A stretch of 64,000 nucleotides of DNA from Litoribaculum gwangyangense (lineage in GTDB: Bacteria; Bacteroidota; Bacteroidia; Flavobacteriales; Flavobacteriaceae): contig NZ_BAABJW010000002.1 of NCBI RefSeq assembly GCF_039543505.1, forward strand, positions 372,001 through 436,000, read 5' to 3'. The number at the start of each line of letters is the position of its first letter. The first letter of the stretch is position 1. Below the pieces are notes generated by a model. The model was not told the origin of the DNA. It did no database searches and saw only the letters and a program-made list of their open reading frames with translations. The translations under genes were made by a program, and so were the position numbers. Positions 32,631 through 42,067 of this stretch are shown piece by piece.

Positions 32631-35462
32631 ATGAGTCCATTTGATGAATTTATCGAAGTAAAAGGAGCACGAGTACACAACCTAAAAAACATTGACGTGT
32701 CCATTCCCCGAGAGAAACTTGTAGTCATTACAGGGCTTTCTGGCAGTGGAAAATCGTCATTGGCTTTCGATACCATTTATGCCGAAGGACAACGTCGCTA
32801 CATTGAAACCTTTTCAGCTTATGCCCGACAGTTTTTGGGAGGTTTGGAACGACCCGATGTTGATAAAATTGATGGCTTATCTCCAGTAATTGCCATTGAG
32901 CAAAAAACAACCAGTAAATCGCCTCGTTCTACAGTGGGTACCATTACTGAAATCTATGATTTTTTACGATTACTTTTTGCTCGTGCAAGTGATGCTTATA
33001 GCTACAATACAGGTGAGAAAATGGTAAGTTACAGTGATGAGCAAATTAAGGAGCTTATCATCAGTGATTTTAAAGACAAACGCATCAATATTTTGTCACC
33101 AGTGGTCCGTTCCAGAAAAGGGCATTATCGTGAGTTATTTGAGCAAATAGCTAAACAGGGATTTGTAAAGGTAAGAACCGATGGAGAAATACGGGATATC
33201 ACTAAAGGTATGAAACTGGACCGTTACAAAACCCACGACATCGAAATCGTTATTGATAGACTTAAAATAGATGATTCGATTGATAATGACAAACGACTAA
33301 CCGAAACCATTAATACGGCCATGTACCATGGTGAAGATGTGCTTTTGGTAATCGACCAAGATACACAAGAAACACGCTATTTTAGCAGAAGTTTAATGTG
33401 CCCTCAATCTGGGATTTCATACCCAAACCCAGAGCCTAATAATTTTTCTTTCAACTCACCAAAAGGTGCTTGCGACCATTGTAATGGCATTGGCACCTTA
33501 TATCAAGTCAATGAAAATAAAATTATTCCAAATGACACAATATCTATTAAAGCCGGAGCATTAGCACCTCACGGACCAGAAAAAAATAGCTGGATCTTTA
33601 AACAGTTTGAAACCATTGCACAACGTTTTAATTTTAAGTTGAGTGATCCATACAGAAACATTCCAAAAGAAGCAAAACAAATGATCTTGTATGGTGGGAA
33701 TGAAAAATTTTCGGTTGAAAGTAAAACCTTGGGCGTTACTCGCGATTATAAAATAGATTTTGAAGGGGTTGCCAATTTTATTGAAAACCAATATAAAACT
33801 GCCGAATCGACTTCTTTAAAACGCTGGGCAAAAGATTATATGGATAAAGTGATTTGTCCCGTATGCGAAGGTTCTAGGTTAAAGAAAGAATCCCTTTACT
33901 TTAAAATAAATGATAAAAACATAGCGGAACTTGCCAATACCGATATCAAGGAATTAGCTGAGTGGTTTAACGATTTAAACAATCATCTCTCAGAAAAACA
34001 ATTAAAAATTGCTGAGGAAGTCATCAAAGAAATAAAATCTCGATTACAATTTTTGTTGGATGTTGGTTTAGATTATTTATCATTAAATAGAAGTTCAAAA
34101 TCCCTTTCGGGTGGAGAAGCACAACGTATTCGATTGGCAACCCAAATAGGCTCGCAATTGGTTGGTGTGCTTTATATTTTAGACGAACCAAGCATTGGAT
34201 TGCACCAACGCGATAACGAAAAGTTGATTAATTCTTTAGTATCACTTCGAGATATTGGCAACTCGGTTATTGTGGTTGAGCATGATAAGGACATGATTGA
34301 ACGTGCTGATTATGTGATTGATATAGGTCCAAAAGCTGGTAAACATGGTGGTGAAATTATAAGCATCGGCACACCAAAAGAGCTTTTAAAACACAATACA
34401 CTGACTGCAGATTACCTAAACGGAAATAAAAAAATAGAAATCCCAAAAAAAAGGCGCGCAGGAAATGGCAAGTTTATAGAACTTACTGGATGCACTGGAA
34501 ATAACTTAAAAAATGTATCGGTTAAGTTTCCCTTAGGTAAAATGATAGGTGTTACAGGGGTTTCAGGAAGCGGAAAATCCACGTTAATCAACGAAACGCT
34601 TTATCCCATTTTAAATGCGCACTATTTCAATGGTGTAAAAAAACCCATGCCCTACAAAAACATTAAAGGTTTGGAGCATATTGATAAAGTAATCGATATC
34701 AACCAATCGCCCATAGGAAGAACACCTCGAAGCAACCCTGCAACTTACACAGGCACGTTTAGTGAAATAAGAGCTTTATTTGCCAAAATCCCAGAAGCCA
34801 TGATTCGTGGTTACAAAGCGGGTCGTTTTAGTTTTAATGTGAAAGGAGGCCGTTGTGAAACCTGTCAGGGTGGTGGTTTACGAGTTATTGAAATGAATTT
34901 TCTACCCGATGTTTATGTGGAATGCGAAACCTGCCAAGGCATGCGTTTTAATCGTGAAACTTTAGAAATCCGTTACAAAGGAAAAAGTATTAGCGATGTT
35001 CTAAACATGACTATTAATGAAGCGGTTGAGTTTTTCGAGCACATTCCTAAAATTCACAAAAAACTTAAAACCATAAAAGATGTTGGTTTGGGCTATATCA
35101 CTTTAGGGCAACAAAGTACCACGCTTTCCGGTGGTGAAGCGCAACGCATAAAACTAGCCACAGAACTTTCAAAAAGAGATACCGGTAATACTTTCTACAT
35201 TTTAGATGAACCTACAACAGGTTTACATTTTGAGGATATTCGTGTGCTTATGATTGTTCTAAACAAATTAGCAAACAAAGGAAATACGGTTCTTATTATT
35301 GAACACAATTTAGATGTTATTAAAACCGTTGACCATGTAATAGATATTGGTTATGAAGGAGGCCAAGGAGGTGGAAAAATTATTGTTGAGGGCACTCCAG
35401 AAGAGGTCTCAAAACATAAAAAAAGCTACACCGCTAAGTTTCTTAGAAAAGAATTAAATTAG
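32631..35462 (+). CDS. uvrA: Excinuclease ABC subunit A
   Basis: A 943-aa damage-recognition ATPase of nucleotide excision repair. The start at 32631 gives MSPFDEFIEVKGARVHNLKN, the conserved opening, and the normal length. Both ABC modules are complete: Walker A GLSGSGKSS and GVSGSGKST, signatures LSGGEAQRIRLA and LSGGEAQRIKLA, and Walker B YILDEPSIGLH and YILDEPTTGLH. The second zinc finger is intact (CETC...CETC). The first lacks one cysteine: CPQS where E. coli has CPIC, then CDHC. This change seems usual in Bacteroidota. It is followed 45 nt later by a LOG family gene. Confidence 0.97.
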   Translation: MSPFDEFIEVKGARVHNLKNIDVSIPREKLVVITGLSGSGKSSLAFDTIYAEGQRRYIETFSAYARQFLGGLERPDVDKIDGLSPVIAIEQKTTSKSPRSTVGTITEIYDFLRLLFARASDAYSYNTGEKMVSYSDEQIKELIISDFKDKRINILSPVVRSRKGHYRELFEQIAKQGFVKVRTDGEIRDITKGMKLDRYKTHDIEIVIDRLKIDDSIDNDKRLTETINTAMYHGEDVLLVIDQDTQETRYFSRSLMCPQSGISYPNPEPNNFSFNSPKGACDHCNGIGTLYQVNENKIIPNDTISIKAGALAPHGPEKNSWIFKQFETIAQRFNFKLSDPYRNIPKEAKQMILYGGNEKFSVESKTLGVTRDYKIDFEGVANFIENQYKTAESTSLKRWAKDYMDKVICPVCEGSRLKKESLYFKINDKNIAELANTDIKELAEWFNDLNNHLSEKQLKIAEEVIKEIKSRLQFLLDVGLDYLSLNRSSKSLSGGEAQRIRLATQIGSQLVGVLYILDEPSIGLHQRDNEKLINSLVSLRDIGNSVIVVEHDKDMIERADYVIDIGPKAGKHGGEIISIGTPKELLKHNTLTADYLNGNKKIEIPKKRRAGNGKFIELTGCTGNNLKNVSVKFPLGKMIGVTGVSGSGKSTLINETLYPILNAHYFNGVKKPMPYKNIKGLEHIDKVIDINQSPIGRTPRSNPATYTGTFSEIRALFAKIPEAMIRGYKAGRFSFNVKGGRCETCQGGGLRVIEMNFLPDVYVECETCQGMRFNRETLEIRYKGKSISDVLNMTINEAVEFFEHIPKIHKKLKTIKDVGLGYITLGQQSTTLSGGEAQRIKLATELSKRDTGNTFYILDEPTTGLHFEDIRVLMIVLNKLANKGNTVLIIEHNLDVIKTVDHVIDIGYEGGQGGGKIIVEGTPEEVSKHKKSYTAKFLRKELN

Positions 35463-35507
35463 TACACTTTACAACATCCAATTAAAACACAATATATACT
35501 TATTAAT

Positions 35508-36197
35508 ATGCGAAAAGAACAGCATCACAAAGGTTGGAATGAAATAAAAACAAACGATTCTTGGGCCATTTTCAAAATCATGGGCGAATTCGTTAATGGT
35601 TTTGAGAAAATGAGTAAAATTGGTCCGTGTGTATCTATTTTCGGATCGGCACGAACCAAACCAGAATATAAATACTATAAACTTGCCGAAAATATTGCCA
35701 GAAAAATTGTGGAGGCTGGTTATGGCGTAATTACGGGTGGTGGACCAGGAATTATGGAAGCCGGTAATAAAGGGGCTCATTTGGGAGGTGGAACTTCTGT
35801 AGGTTTAAATATTGAATTACCATTTGAACAACATGACAACCCTTATATAGACCATGATAAAAGTTTGGATTTTGACTACTTTTTTGTTAGGAAGGTAATG
35901 TTCGTGAAATACTCCCAAGGCTTTGTAGTCATGCCTGGGGGGTTTGGTACTTTAGATGAACTTTTTGAAGCTATAACACTTATACAAACCCATAAAATTG
36001 GGAAGTTTCCAATTATTTTGGTAGGCACTGATTTTTGGGAAGGATTGATGGATTGGATTAAAAAAACACTTTTAGACTCTTTTTCAAACATAAGCCCTAA
36101 AGATTTAGATCTTATTCATTTGGTAGATACAGAAGATGAGGTGATTGCTATTTTGGATAGTTTTTATAAAGAATCTGGTTTAAGTCCAAATTTCTAA
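35508..36197 (+). CDS. LOG family protein (putative nucleotide phosphoribohydrolase)
   Basis: A 229-aa Rossmann-fold protein of the TIGR00730 group. The two family motifs are GGGPGIMEAGNKGA and PGGFGTLDELFEAITLIQT, which form the nucleotide-binding and catalytic site of the LONELY GUY family. Members hydrolyse nucleoside 5'-monophosphates such as AMP or cytokinin ribotides to base and ribose 5-phosphate. In bacteria the natural substrate is often AMP or is unknown. It lies 45 nt after uvrA, probably in the same transcript. Confidence 0.87.
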   Translation: MRKEQHHKGWNEIKTNDSWAIFKIMGEFVNGFEKMSKIGPCVSIFGSARTKPEYKYYKLAENIARKIVEAGYGVITGGGPGIMEAGNKGAHLGGGTSVGLNIELPFEQHDNPYIDHDKSLDFDYFFVRKVMFVKYSQGFVVMPGGFGTLDELFEAITLIQTHKIGKFPIILVGTDFWEGLMDWIKKTLLDSFSNISPKDLDLIHLVDTEDEVIAILDSFYKESGLSPNF

Positions 36198-36324
36198 TAA
36201 AACTGCAAATACTAATATTACGTTAATATTGGCAAATACCAATGGTTGCCGCAATTAGTTAATCTTCTATTTACTATATTGCGTCGCCTTTAAATGAATT
36301 GAACCTTTAATGTTTTAAAAAAAA

Positions 36325-39150
36325 TTGCGTTTTTTAAGTTTTATCTTATTCTCTTTAATAAGCCTTAAAAGCTTTGGTCAAAATAAAATTGACTTAAAGG
36401 CGGTTTTTGATATTGAGGAAAAACAAATAAAAATTTCTCAGACCATTCAATACCAAAATATTTCACAAAATGTATTGGATACTATTTATTTAAGTGATTG
36501 GGCTAATAGTTACGCCACAAAAAAAACACCTTTAGCCATTAGAATAGCTGATGAATACATCAATGACTTCCATTTGGCAAAGAATGAAGACAGAGGTTTT
36601 TCCGTAATCACATCAATAAAGCAGAATAATAAAGATGTAACATTTCAAGAACTAAAAAACCAACCCGATATCATTAAAGTTGCATTGGATAAATCATTAC
36701 TTCCCAATGAGTTTTATAGCCTTCATTTAGAATACATTGTTCAAATACCCGATTCAAAATTCACAAATTATGGCATTACCCAAAATGGTGATTTAAATTT
36801 ACGTTATTGGTACATTACACCAGCGGTTTATAACGGTGAATGGCAATATTACAGCAATAAAAATTTAGATGATTTATATATTCCAAAATCCGATATAACT
36901 CTAGAGATCGAATATCCCAATGGCTATAAGTTAACTTCAGAATTAGATATAAGTAATACCATACAATTACCTAAAAAACAAATAGTTAAACTAGAAGGAA
37001 AAGACCGTTTAAACACCAAAATATTCCTTAGTAAAAATTCTGATTTTGAAACCTTACAAACCGATAATTTTTCAATCGTCTCAAACATCAATGATGAAAA
37101 TCTGGAGGTAATCGACAAAGTCTTAATCACCGAAAAAGTGATGCATTTTATATTTGAAAATTTTGGGGAATACCCTCATAAAAAACTATTATTAACACAA
37201 ATAGACTATGATAAAAACCCTATTTATGGATTAAATTTTCTTCCAAGTTTTATAAAACCCTACCCTAGTCATTTTCAATATGAACTAAAACTTTTAAAAA
37301 TAGCGTTACAAAACTATTTGGAAAACACACTTCTTATCAATCCAAGAAAAGAACAGTGGCTGCTTGACGGTATCCAAATATATTATCTTATGAATTATGT
37401 TGACGAACATTACCCAAACATGAAATTCATAGGCTCTATAGCTGATTTTTGGGGTGTTCGCTCATTTCATGCGGCACAAATGAAGTTTAACGACAAATAT
37501 ATTTTAGCTTTTATGCTTATGGCTAGAACAAACAGAGACCAGCCACTTGTTATGCCAAAAGACTCGCTGCTAAAATTTAACACCAACATTGCAAATAAAT
37601 ATAAAGCTGGTATTGGGCTTAAATATTTGGATGATTTTGTTAACAACGACATTGTTGAAAATAGTATTGAGGATTTTATTATTGAAAACAAATTAAAGCC
37701 AACCTCTACAAAACACTTTGAATCTTTTATAAAATCCAAAACAAGTAAAAATATAGACTGGTTTTTTGAGGATTTCATAAGCACCAGGAAAAAGATAGAT
37801 TTTAAAATTAAGAGGGTAAGTAAAACCGAAGATTCTGTAACGGTAATCATTAAAAACAAAAGGGACAATAACATGCCCACATCGTTGTATAGTCTTAATA
37901 ATGATAGTATAGTATCAAAAATATGGATTGAAAATATTGATAAAACAAAAACCATAACCATACCCAGAAATAATGCCAACAAACTTGTATTAAACTACAA
38001 TAGCGTTATTCCAGAGATTAATTCAAGGGATAATTGGAAATCCTTGAAAGGGTTCTTTTTCAATAATAAGCCTTTGCAATTCAGACTATTAAAAGACATT
38101 GAGGATCCTAATTATAATCAGGTTTTCTTTATGCCTACAGCAGAATTCAACAATATTTATGATGGATTTACATTGGGTTTCAAAGTTTATAACAAAACTA
38201 TTCTTAAAAAACTTTTCGACTACAAAATTGAACCTAGATACGCTTTTAAATCCAGATCACTTACAGGTTCAGCATCCATATCACAAACGCATTATTTGGA
38301 AAATAATGACCTTTACGCTATAAATTATGGTGTAGTAGGCGGTTACTCATCTTATGCGGAAGATTTATTTGTCAGGAAAATTACACCCTCTATATCCTTT
38401 TTCTTTCGTGAAGATGATGACTTTAGATCGAATAAACGGAAATCATTGTTATTCAGATATATTGATATTCATAGAGATGAGGATGTTACCAATACATTTA
38501 CCTCTAGTCAACCTAACTACAATATTTTTAATTTACGTTATATCCATTCAAATGATAATCTCATCAATTTTAACAAATGGTATACAGATTTTCAAATAGG
38601 GGCCGATTTTAGCAAGCTCTCGTTTAATTATGAATACAGACGATTATTTGAAAGTAATAGGCAATTGAATGTACGCTTTTTTGCTGGAACTTTTTTAAAG
38701 AATAATACGGATATTAATTCAGATTATTTCAGTTTCGCACTGGACAGACCTACCGATTATTTATTCGATTATAATTATTTAGGGCGCTCTGAGGCTAGTG
38801 GTATTTTTAGTCAACAATACATTGATGCAGAGGGTGGCTTTAAGTCTAAACTTGCAACCCCCTTTGCAAATCAATGGATAAGCACTTTCAATACCAGTAC
38901 AACACTTTGGAAATACATATTAGCCTATGGCGATATAGGTTTGGTAAAAAATAAATCGAAAACGGCTAACTTTGTTTACGATTCAGGCATACGAGTCAAC
39001 TTAGTAACCGATTATTTTGAAATTTACTTTCCCATTTATTCAAATTTAGGTTGGGAAATTGGGCAACCTAATTATGACCAGAAAATAAGATTCAAATTCA
39101 CACTGGATCCACAAGCGCTTTTAGGTCTTTTTAGAAGGCGTTGGTATTAG
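36325..39150 (+). CDS. M1 peptidase-like exported protein without HExxH, with an interrupted ATG start
   Basis: A 941-aa exported protein (signal peptide RFLSFILFSLISLKSFGQ). Residues 20-490 follow the M1/gluzincin layout: a beta N-domain, then FGEYPHKKLLLTQI, QWLLDGIQIYYLMNY and a helical C-domain. The zinc motif HExxH is absent; the aligned region reads FQYELKLLKIALQNY. It is probably not a zinc peptidase. The rest, about 580-941, has amphipathic strands and an aromatic C-terminus, suggesting an outer-membrane barrel. The only start in this frame is TTG at 36325. Fifteen nt earlier lies an in-frame ATG followed by TTT and a TAA stop (36310-36318). One base change would restore MFKKK-LRFLSF, a typical signal peptide start. 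So it is either a TTG start, a point-mutated gene or a sequence error. Confidence 0.7.
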   Translation: MRFLSFILFSLISLKSFGQNKIDLKAVFDIEEKQIKISQTIQYQNISQNVLDTIYLSDWANSYATKKTPLAIRIADEYINDFHLAKNEDRGFSVITSIKQNNKDVTFQELKNQPDIIKVALDKSLLPNEFYSLHLEYIVQIPDSKFTNYGITQNGDLNLRYWYITPAVYNGEWQYYSNKNLDDLYIPKSDITLEIEYPNGYKLTSELDISNTIQLPKKQIVKLEGKDRLNTKIFLSKNSDFETLQTDNFSIVSNINDENLEVIDKVLITEKVMHFIFENFGEYPHKKLLLTQIDYDKNPIYGLNFLPSFIKPYPSHFQYELKLLKIALQNYLENTLLINPRKEQWLLDGIQIYYLMNYVDEHYPNMKFIGSIADFWGVRSFHAAQMKFNDKYILAFMLMARTNRDQPLVMPKDSLLKFNTNIANKYKAGIGLKYLDDFVNNDIVENSIEDFIIENKLKPTSTKHFESFIKSKTSKNIDWFFEDFISTRKKIDFKIKRVSKTEDSVTVIIKNKRDNNMPTSLYSLNNDSIVSKIWIENIDKTKTITIPRNNANKLVLNYNSVIPEINSRDNWKSLKGFFFNNKPLQFRLLKDIEDPNYNQVFFMPTAEFNNIYDGFTLGFKVYNKTILKKLFDYKIEPRYAFKSRSLTGSASISQTHYLENNDLYAINYGVVGGYSSYAEDLFVRKITPSISFFFREDDDFRSNKRKSLLFRYIDIHRDEDVTNTFTSSQPNYNIFNLRYIHSNDNLINFNKWYTDFQIGADFSKLSFNYEYRRLFESNRQLNVRFFAGTFLKNNTDINSDYFSFALDRPTDYLFDYNYLGRSEASGIFSQQYIDAEGGFKSKLATPFANQWISTFNTSTTLWKYILAYGDIGLVKNKSKTANFVYDSGIRVNLVTDYFEIYFPIYSNLGWEIGQPNYDQKIRFKFTLDPQALLGLFRRRWY

Positions 39151-39286
39151 GTTTAATTTTGAATAATTGTCAATAATATTCATTTTCAATGAATAAAAAT
39201 CAATAAAACATCACATTGACCTATTTTTTTAAATTTTTAGCAATAAATTACAGGTTGATTTAATTGTAAATACCGTAAATTATAGC

Positions 39287-39294
39287 TATTTTTG
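39287..39294 (+). promoter_or_regulatory. -33/-7 promoter of the E1 dehydrogenase gene
   Basis: TATTTTTG matches TAnnTTTG, with a TTG (39264-39266) 20 nt upstream as the -33 element. It ends 21 nt before the start codon. Confidence 0.65.
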
Positions 39295-39315
39295 CAGCCA
39301 TAAAAGCATACCTAA

Positions 39316-41727
39316 ATGCAACCGCTAGCTAATTTGAAAAACAATATATCATTCGAAGACTTTAAAGCAGAAGTGCTATCTGATTATAAAATAGCCGTTG
39401 AAAGCAGAGAATGTAGTTTATTGGGGCGTCGTGAGGTTTTAACAGGCAAAGCAAAGTTTGGGATTTTTGGAGATGGCAAGGAAGTGCCTCAACTAGCCAT
39501 GGCAAAAGCCTTTTTAAAAGGCGATTGGAGATCTGGATATTATAGAGACCAAACCTTCATGATGGCTATTGGCGAGTTAACTAAAGAACAATTTTTTGCA
39601 GGTTTGTATGCTAATACAGATATTGAATTAGAACCCATGTCTGCGGGTCGTCAAATGGGTGGTCATTTTGTAACCCATAGTTTGAATGATAATGGGAGTT
39701 GGAAAGATCTTACCAAACAATACAATTCAAGCGCCGATATATCGCCTACCGCGGGGCAAATGCCTCGTTTATTGGGTTTAGCACAAGCATCCAAAATTTT
39801 TAGGGAAGTTAAAGGAATCAATACGAGCAATTTTTCTATCCATGGTAATGAGGTCGCTTGGGGTACCATTGGAAATGCTAGCACTAGCGAAGGATTGTTT
39901 TTTGAAACCATTAATGCAGCTGGAGTCTTGCAAGTTCCCATGATCATTAGCATATGGGATGATGATTATGGTATTTCGGTACATGCTAGGCACCAAACTA
40001 CCAAGGAAAATATTTCTGAAATCCTCTCAGGATTCCAACGTGATAAAGACAGTAAAGGTTACGAAATTTTACGTGTTAAAGGCTGGGATTATGCCAATCT
40101 TATAGAAACTTATCAAGAGGCTGGCGCCATCGCCAGGGAAGAACATGTTCCTGTTTTAATTCACGTTACAGAACTTACACAACCACAAGGGCATTCTACC
40201 TCTGGTTCGCATGAGCGTTATAAAACCCAAGAGCGTCTAGATTGGGAAACGAGGCACGATTGCAATGTAAAAATGCGTGAATGGATTATTGAAAGCGGTA
40301 TAGCAAACCATGAAGTGCTTACAGAAATCGAAAGGAATGCGAAACGGGAGGTTAGGCAGGCGAAGAATAATGCTTGGAACACCTTTTTAAAACCCATAAA
40401 AAAGGAACAACAGGAGTTGATATCCCTTTTAAAACAGTTAGAAACAACCAGTGCTAACGGTGTTTTTATATCGAAAATAAAAGACACTCTTACAAATATT
40501 CAAGACATCACCAGAAAAGATATTTTATCGCATGCCAGAAAAGCGTTAAGATATGTCATTGGAGAAAAATCAGCTGAAAAAAAACAACTCAGCCATTGGA
40601 TAAATACGGTATTAGAGCATTCACAACCGCTGTTCAGCTCCCATTTATACTCAGAAACCCAACGATCAAACATTCGTATAAAAGAAGTAAAACCAACTTA
40701 CGATGATGATGCAGAACAAGTAGATGGACGCATCATTTTGCGTGAAAATTTTGATGCCATTTTTAATCATTATCCAGAAGCCTTGGTATTTGGCGAAGAC
40801 ACTGGAAATATTGGAGATGTTAATCAAGGTTTAGAAGGTTTACAAGAAAAATATGGTGAACTAAGAGTAGCCGATACGGGAATTAGAGAAGCAACCATTA
40901 TTGGACAAGGTATTGGTATGGCCTTGCGTGGTTTAAGACCCATTGCTGAAATACAATATTTAGATTATATACTTTACGCCATTCAAATTATAAGCGACGA
41001 TTTGGCAACCACACACTACAGAACTAAAGGAAAGCAAAAAGCGCCATTAATCATTCGAACTCGCGGACACAGGTTAGAAGGTATTTGGCATTCAGGTTCT
41101 CAAATGGGTGGTCTTTTAAATTTAGCAAAGGGTGTCCACTTACTAGTACCCCGAAATATGACCAAAGCCGCTGGCTTTTATAATACACTTTTGCAAGGCG
41201 ATGACCCTGCCATAGTGGTAGAGTGTTTGAACGGTTATCGATTAAAAGAAAAAATGCCTAATAACTTAAGTGCTATTAAAACACCTATTGGCATAGTAGA
41301 AACCATTAAAGAAGGAACAGATATAACCGTGGTTTCCTATGGCTCCACCTTGCGCCTTGTGGAACAAGCTGCAAAAGATTTATTGGCCATGGGTATTGAT
41401 GTTGAAGTCATTGACGCACAATCCCTCATGCCATTTGATTTAAACCACGATATCGTAAAGAGCATTGAAAAAACGAATCGGGTTATCATAATTGATGAAG
41501 ATGTTCCTGGTGGCGCTTCAGCATTTATTTTAAACGAGATTCTAAATACGCAAAACGCCTATCAATATTTAGATAGCGCACCAAAAACCCTTACGGCAAA
41601 ACCACACAGACCTGCTTATGGAAATGATGGGGACTACTTTTCAAAGCCATCTGCAGAGGATATTTTTGAAGCTATATATGCCATCATGCATGAAGTGAAC
41701 CCTTCAGATTATCCAAAACTGAGATAA
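39316..41727 (+). CDS. 2-oxoacid dehydrogenase E1, fused alpha and beta subunits
   Basis: An 803-aa thiamine-diphosphate enzyme. The alpha part (about 1-390) carries GNASTSEG...DDDYGIS, the cofactor-binding region, and HSTSGSHERY. The beta part (about 470-803) carries FGEDTGNIGDVNQGLEGL, VADTGIREATIIGQGIGMAL and a C-terminal transketolase domain (VIIIDEDVPGGASAFI). A linker of about 80 residues joins them. It decarboxylates a 2-oxoacid and passes the acyl group to lipoyl-E2; branched-chain 2-oxoacids or pyruvate are both possible. No E2 or E3 gene is adjacent. An intrinsic terminator follows. Confidence 0.9.
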   Translation: MQPLANLKNNISFEDFKAEVLSDYKIAVESRECSLLGRREVLTGKAKFGIFGDGKEVPQLAMAKAFLKGDWRSGYYRDQTFMMAIGELTKEQFFAGLYANTDIELEPMSAGRQMGGHFVTHSLNDNGSWKDLTKQYNSSADISPTAGQMPRLLGLAQASKIFREVKGINTSNFSIHGNEVAWGTIGNASTSEGLFFETINAAGVLQVPMIISIWDDDYGISVHARHQTTKENISEILSGFQRDKDSKGYEILRVKGWDYANLIETYQEAGAIAREEHVPVLIHVTELTQPQGHSTSGSHERYKTQERLDWETRHDCNVKMREWIIESGIANHEVLTEIERNAKREVRQAKNNAWNTFLKPIKKEQQELISLLKQLETTSANGVFISKIKDTLTNIQDITRKDILSHARKALRYVIGEKSAEKKQLSHWINTVLEHSQPLFSSHLYSETQRSNIRIKEVKPTYDDDAEQVDGRIILRENFDAIFNHYPEALVFGEDTGNIGDVNQGLEGLQEKYGELRVADTGIREATIIGQGIGMALRGLRPIAEIQYLDYILYAIQIISDDLATTHYRTKGKQKAPLIIRTRGHRLEGIWHSGSQMGGLLNLAKGVHLLVPRNMTKAAGFYNTLLQGDDPAIVVECLNGYRLKEKMPNNLSAIKTPIGIVETIKEGTDITVVSYGSTLRLVEQAAKDLLAMGIDVEVIDAQSLMPFDLNHDIVKSIEKTNRVIIIDEDVPGGASAFILNEILNTQNAYQYLDSAPKTLTAKPHRPAYGNDGDYFSKPSAEDIFEAIYAIMHEVNPSDYPKLR

Positions 41728-41749
41728 ATTTTATGTTTTAAAAACGTAT

Positions 41750-41778
41750 AAAACCATGGCAGTTGCAATGGTTTTTTT
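41750..41778 (+). terminator. Terminator of the E1 dehydrogenase gene
   Basis: Stem AAAACCAT (41750-41757) with ATGGTTTT (41768-41775), extended inside the loop by GCA/TGC, followed by a T tract. It overlaps the 5' end of the open frame that contains the DUF202 gene, so that gene cannot start at the ATG at 41756. Confidence 0.82.
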
Positions 41779-41800
41779 ATATTTATCTCAAATCAAGAAT

Positions 41801-42067
41801 ATGGATGAAGAATCACCATTAATAACCCGAGACTGGCTGGCTATTGAGCGTACTAAACTAGCCAACGAGCGCACGTTTTTAGCATATTTCAGAACCTTTA
41901 TTGTGTTTTTAGGAACCGGCATTACCATACTAAAACTGGAGTTTTTCTTAGAAATGAAATCTTTTGGTATTACGTTATTGGTCCTGTCACCTATCATCTT
42001 GTTAATTGGCTTAATAAGGTTGTTCTCGGTAAAACGCACTATAAAAAAACATTACAAAATACCATGA
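41801..42067 (+). CDS. DUF202 (YidH-like) small membrane protein
   Basis: An 88-aa protein. The soluble head RDWLAIERTKLANERTFLAYF is the DUF202 signature. Two transmembrane helices follow (about 29-48 and 53-73). The ATG at 41801 (MDEESP) is preferred to 41756 because the earlier one lies in the terminator of the upstream gene. DUF202 proteins (YidH, YidG, Vtc1-like) sit in membranes; some eukaryotic relatives act in polyphosphate synthesis, but the bacterial role is unknown. It overlaps the next gene by 4 nt. Confidence 0.83.
   Translation: MDEESPLITRDWLAIERTKLANERTFLAYFRTFIVFLGTGITILKLEFFLEMKSFGITLLVLSPIILLIGLIRLFSVKRTIKKHYKIP

Noticed and set aside
37467..37982. Minus-strand open frame of 171 codons inside the M1-like gene
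   Set aside because: Hydrophobic low-complexity shadow produced by AT-rich codons of the real gene on the other strand.
39177..39195. Hairpin ATTCATT-TTC-AATGAAT as a terminator of the M1-like gene
   Set aside because: The stem is AT-rich and no T tract follows on the plus strand, so it is unlikely to terminate transcription.
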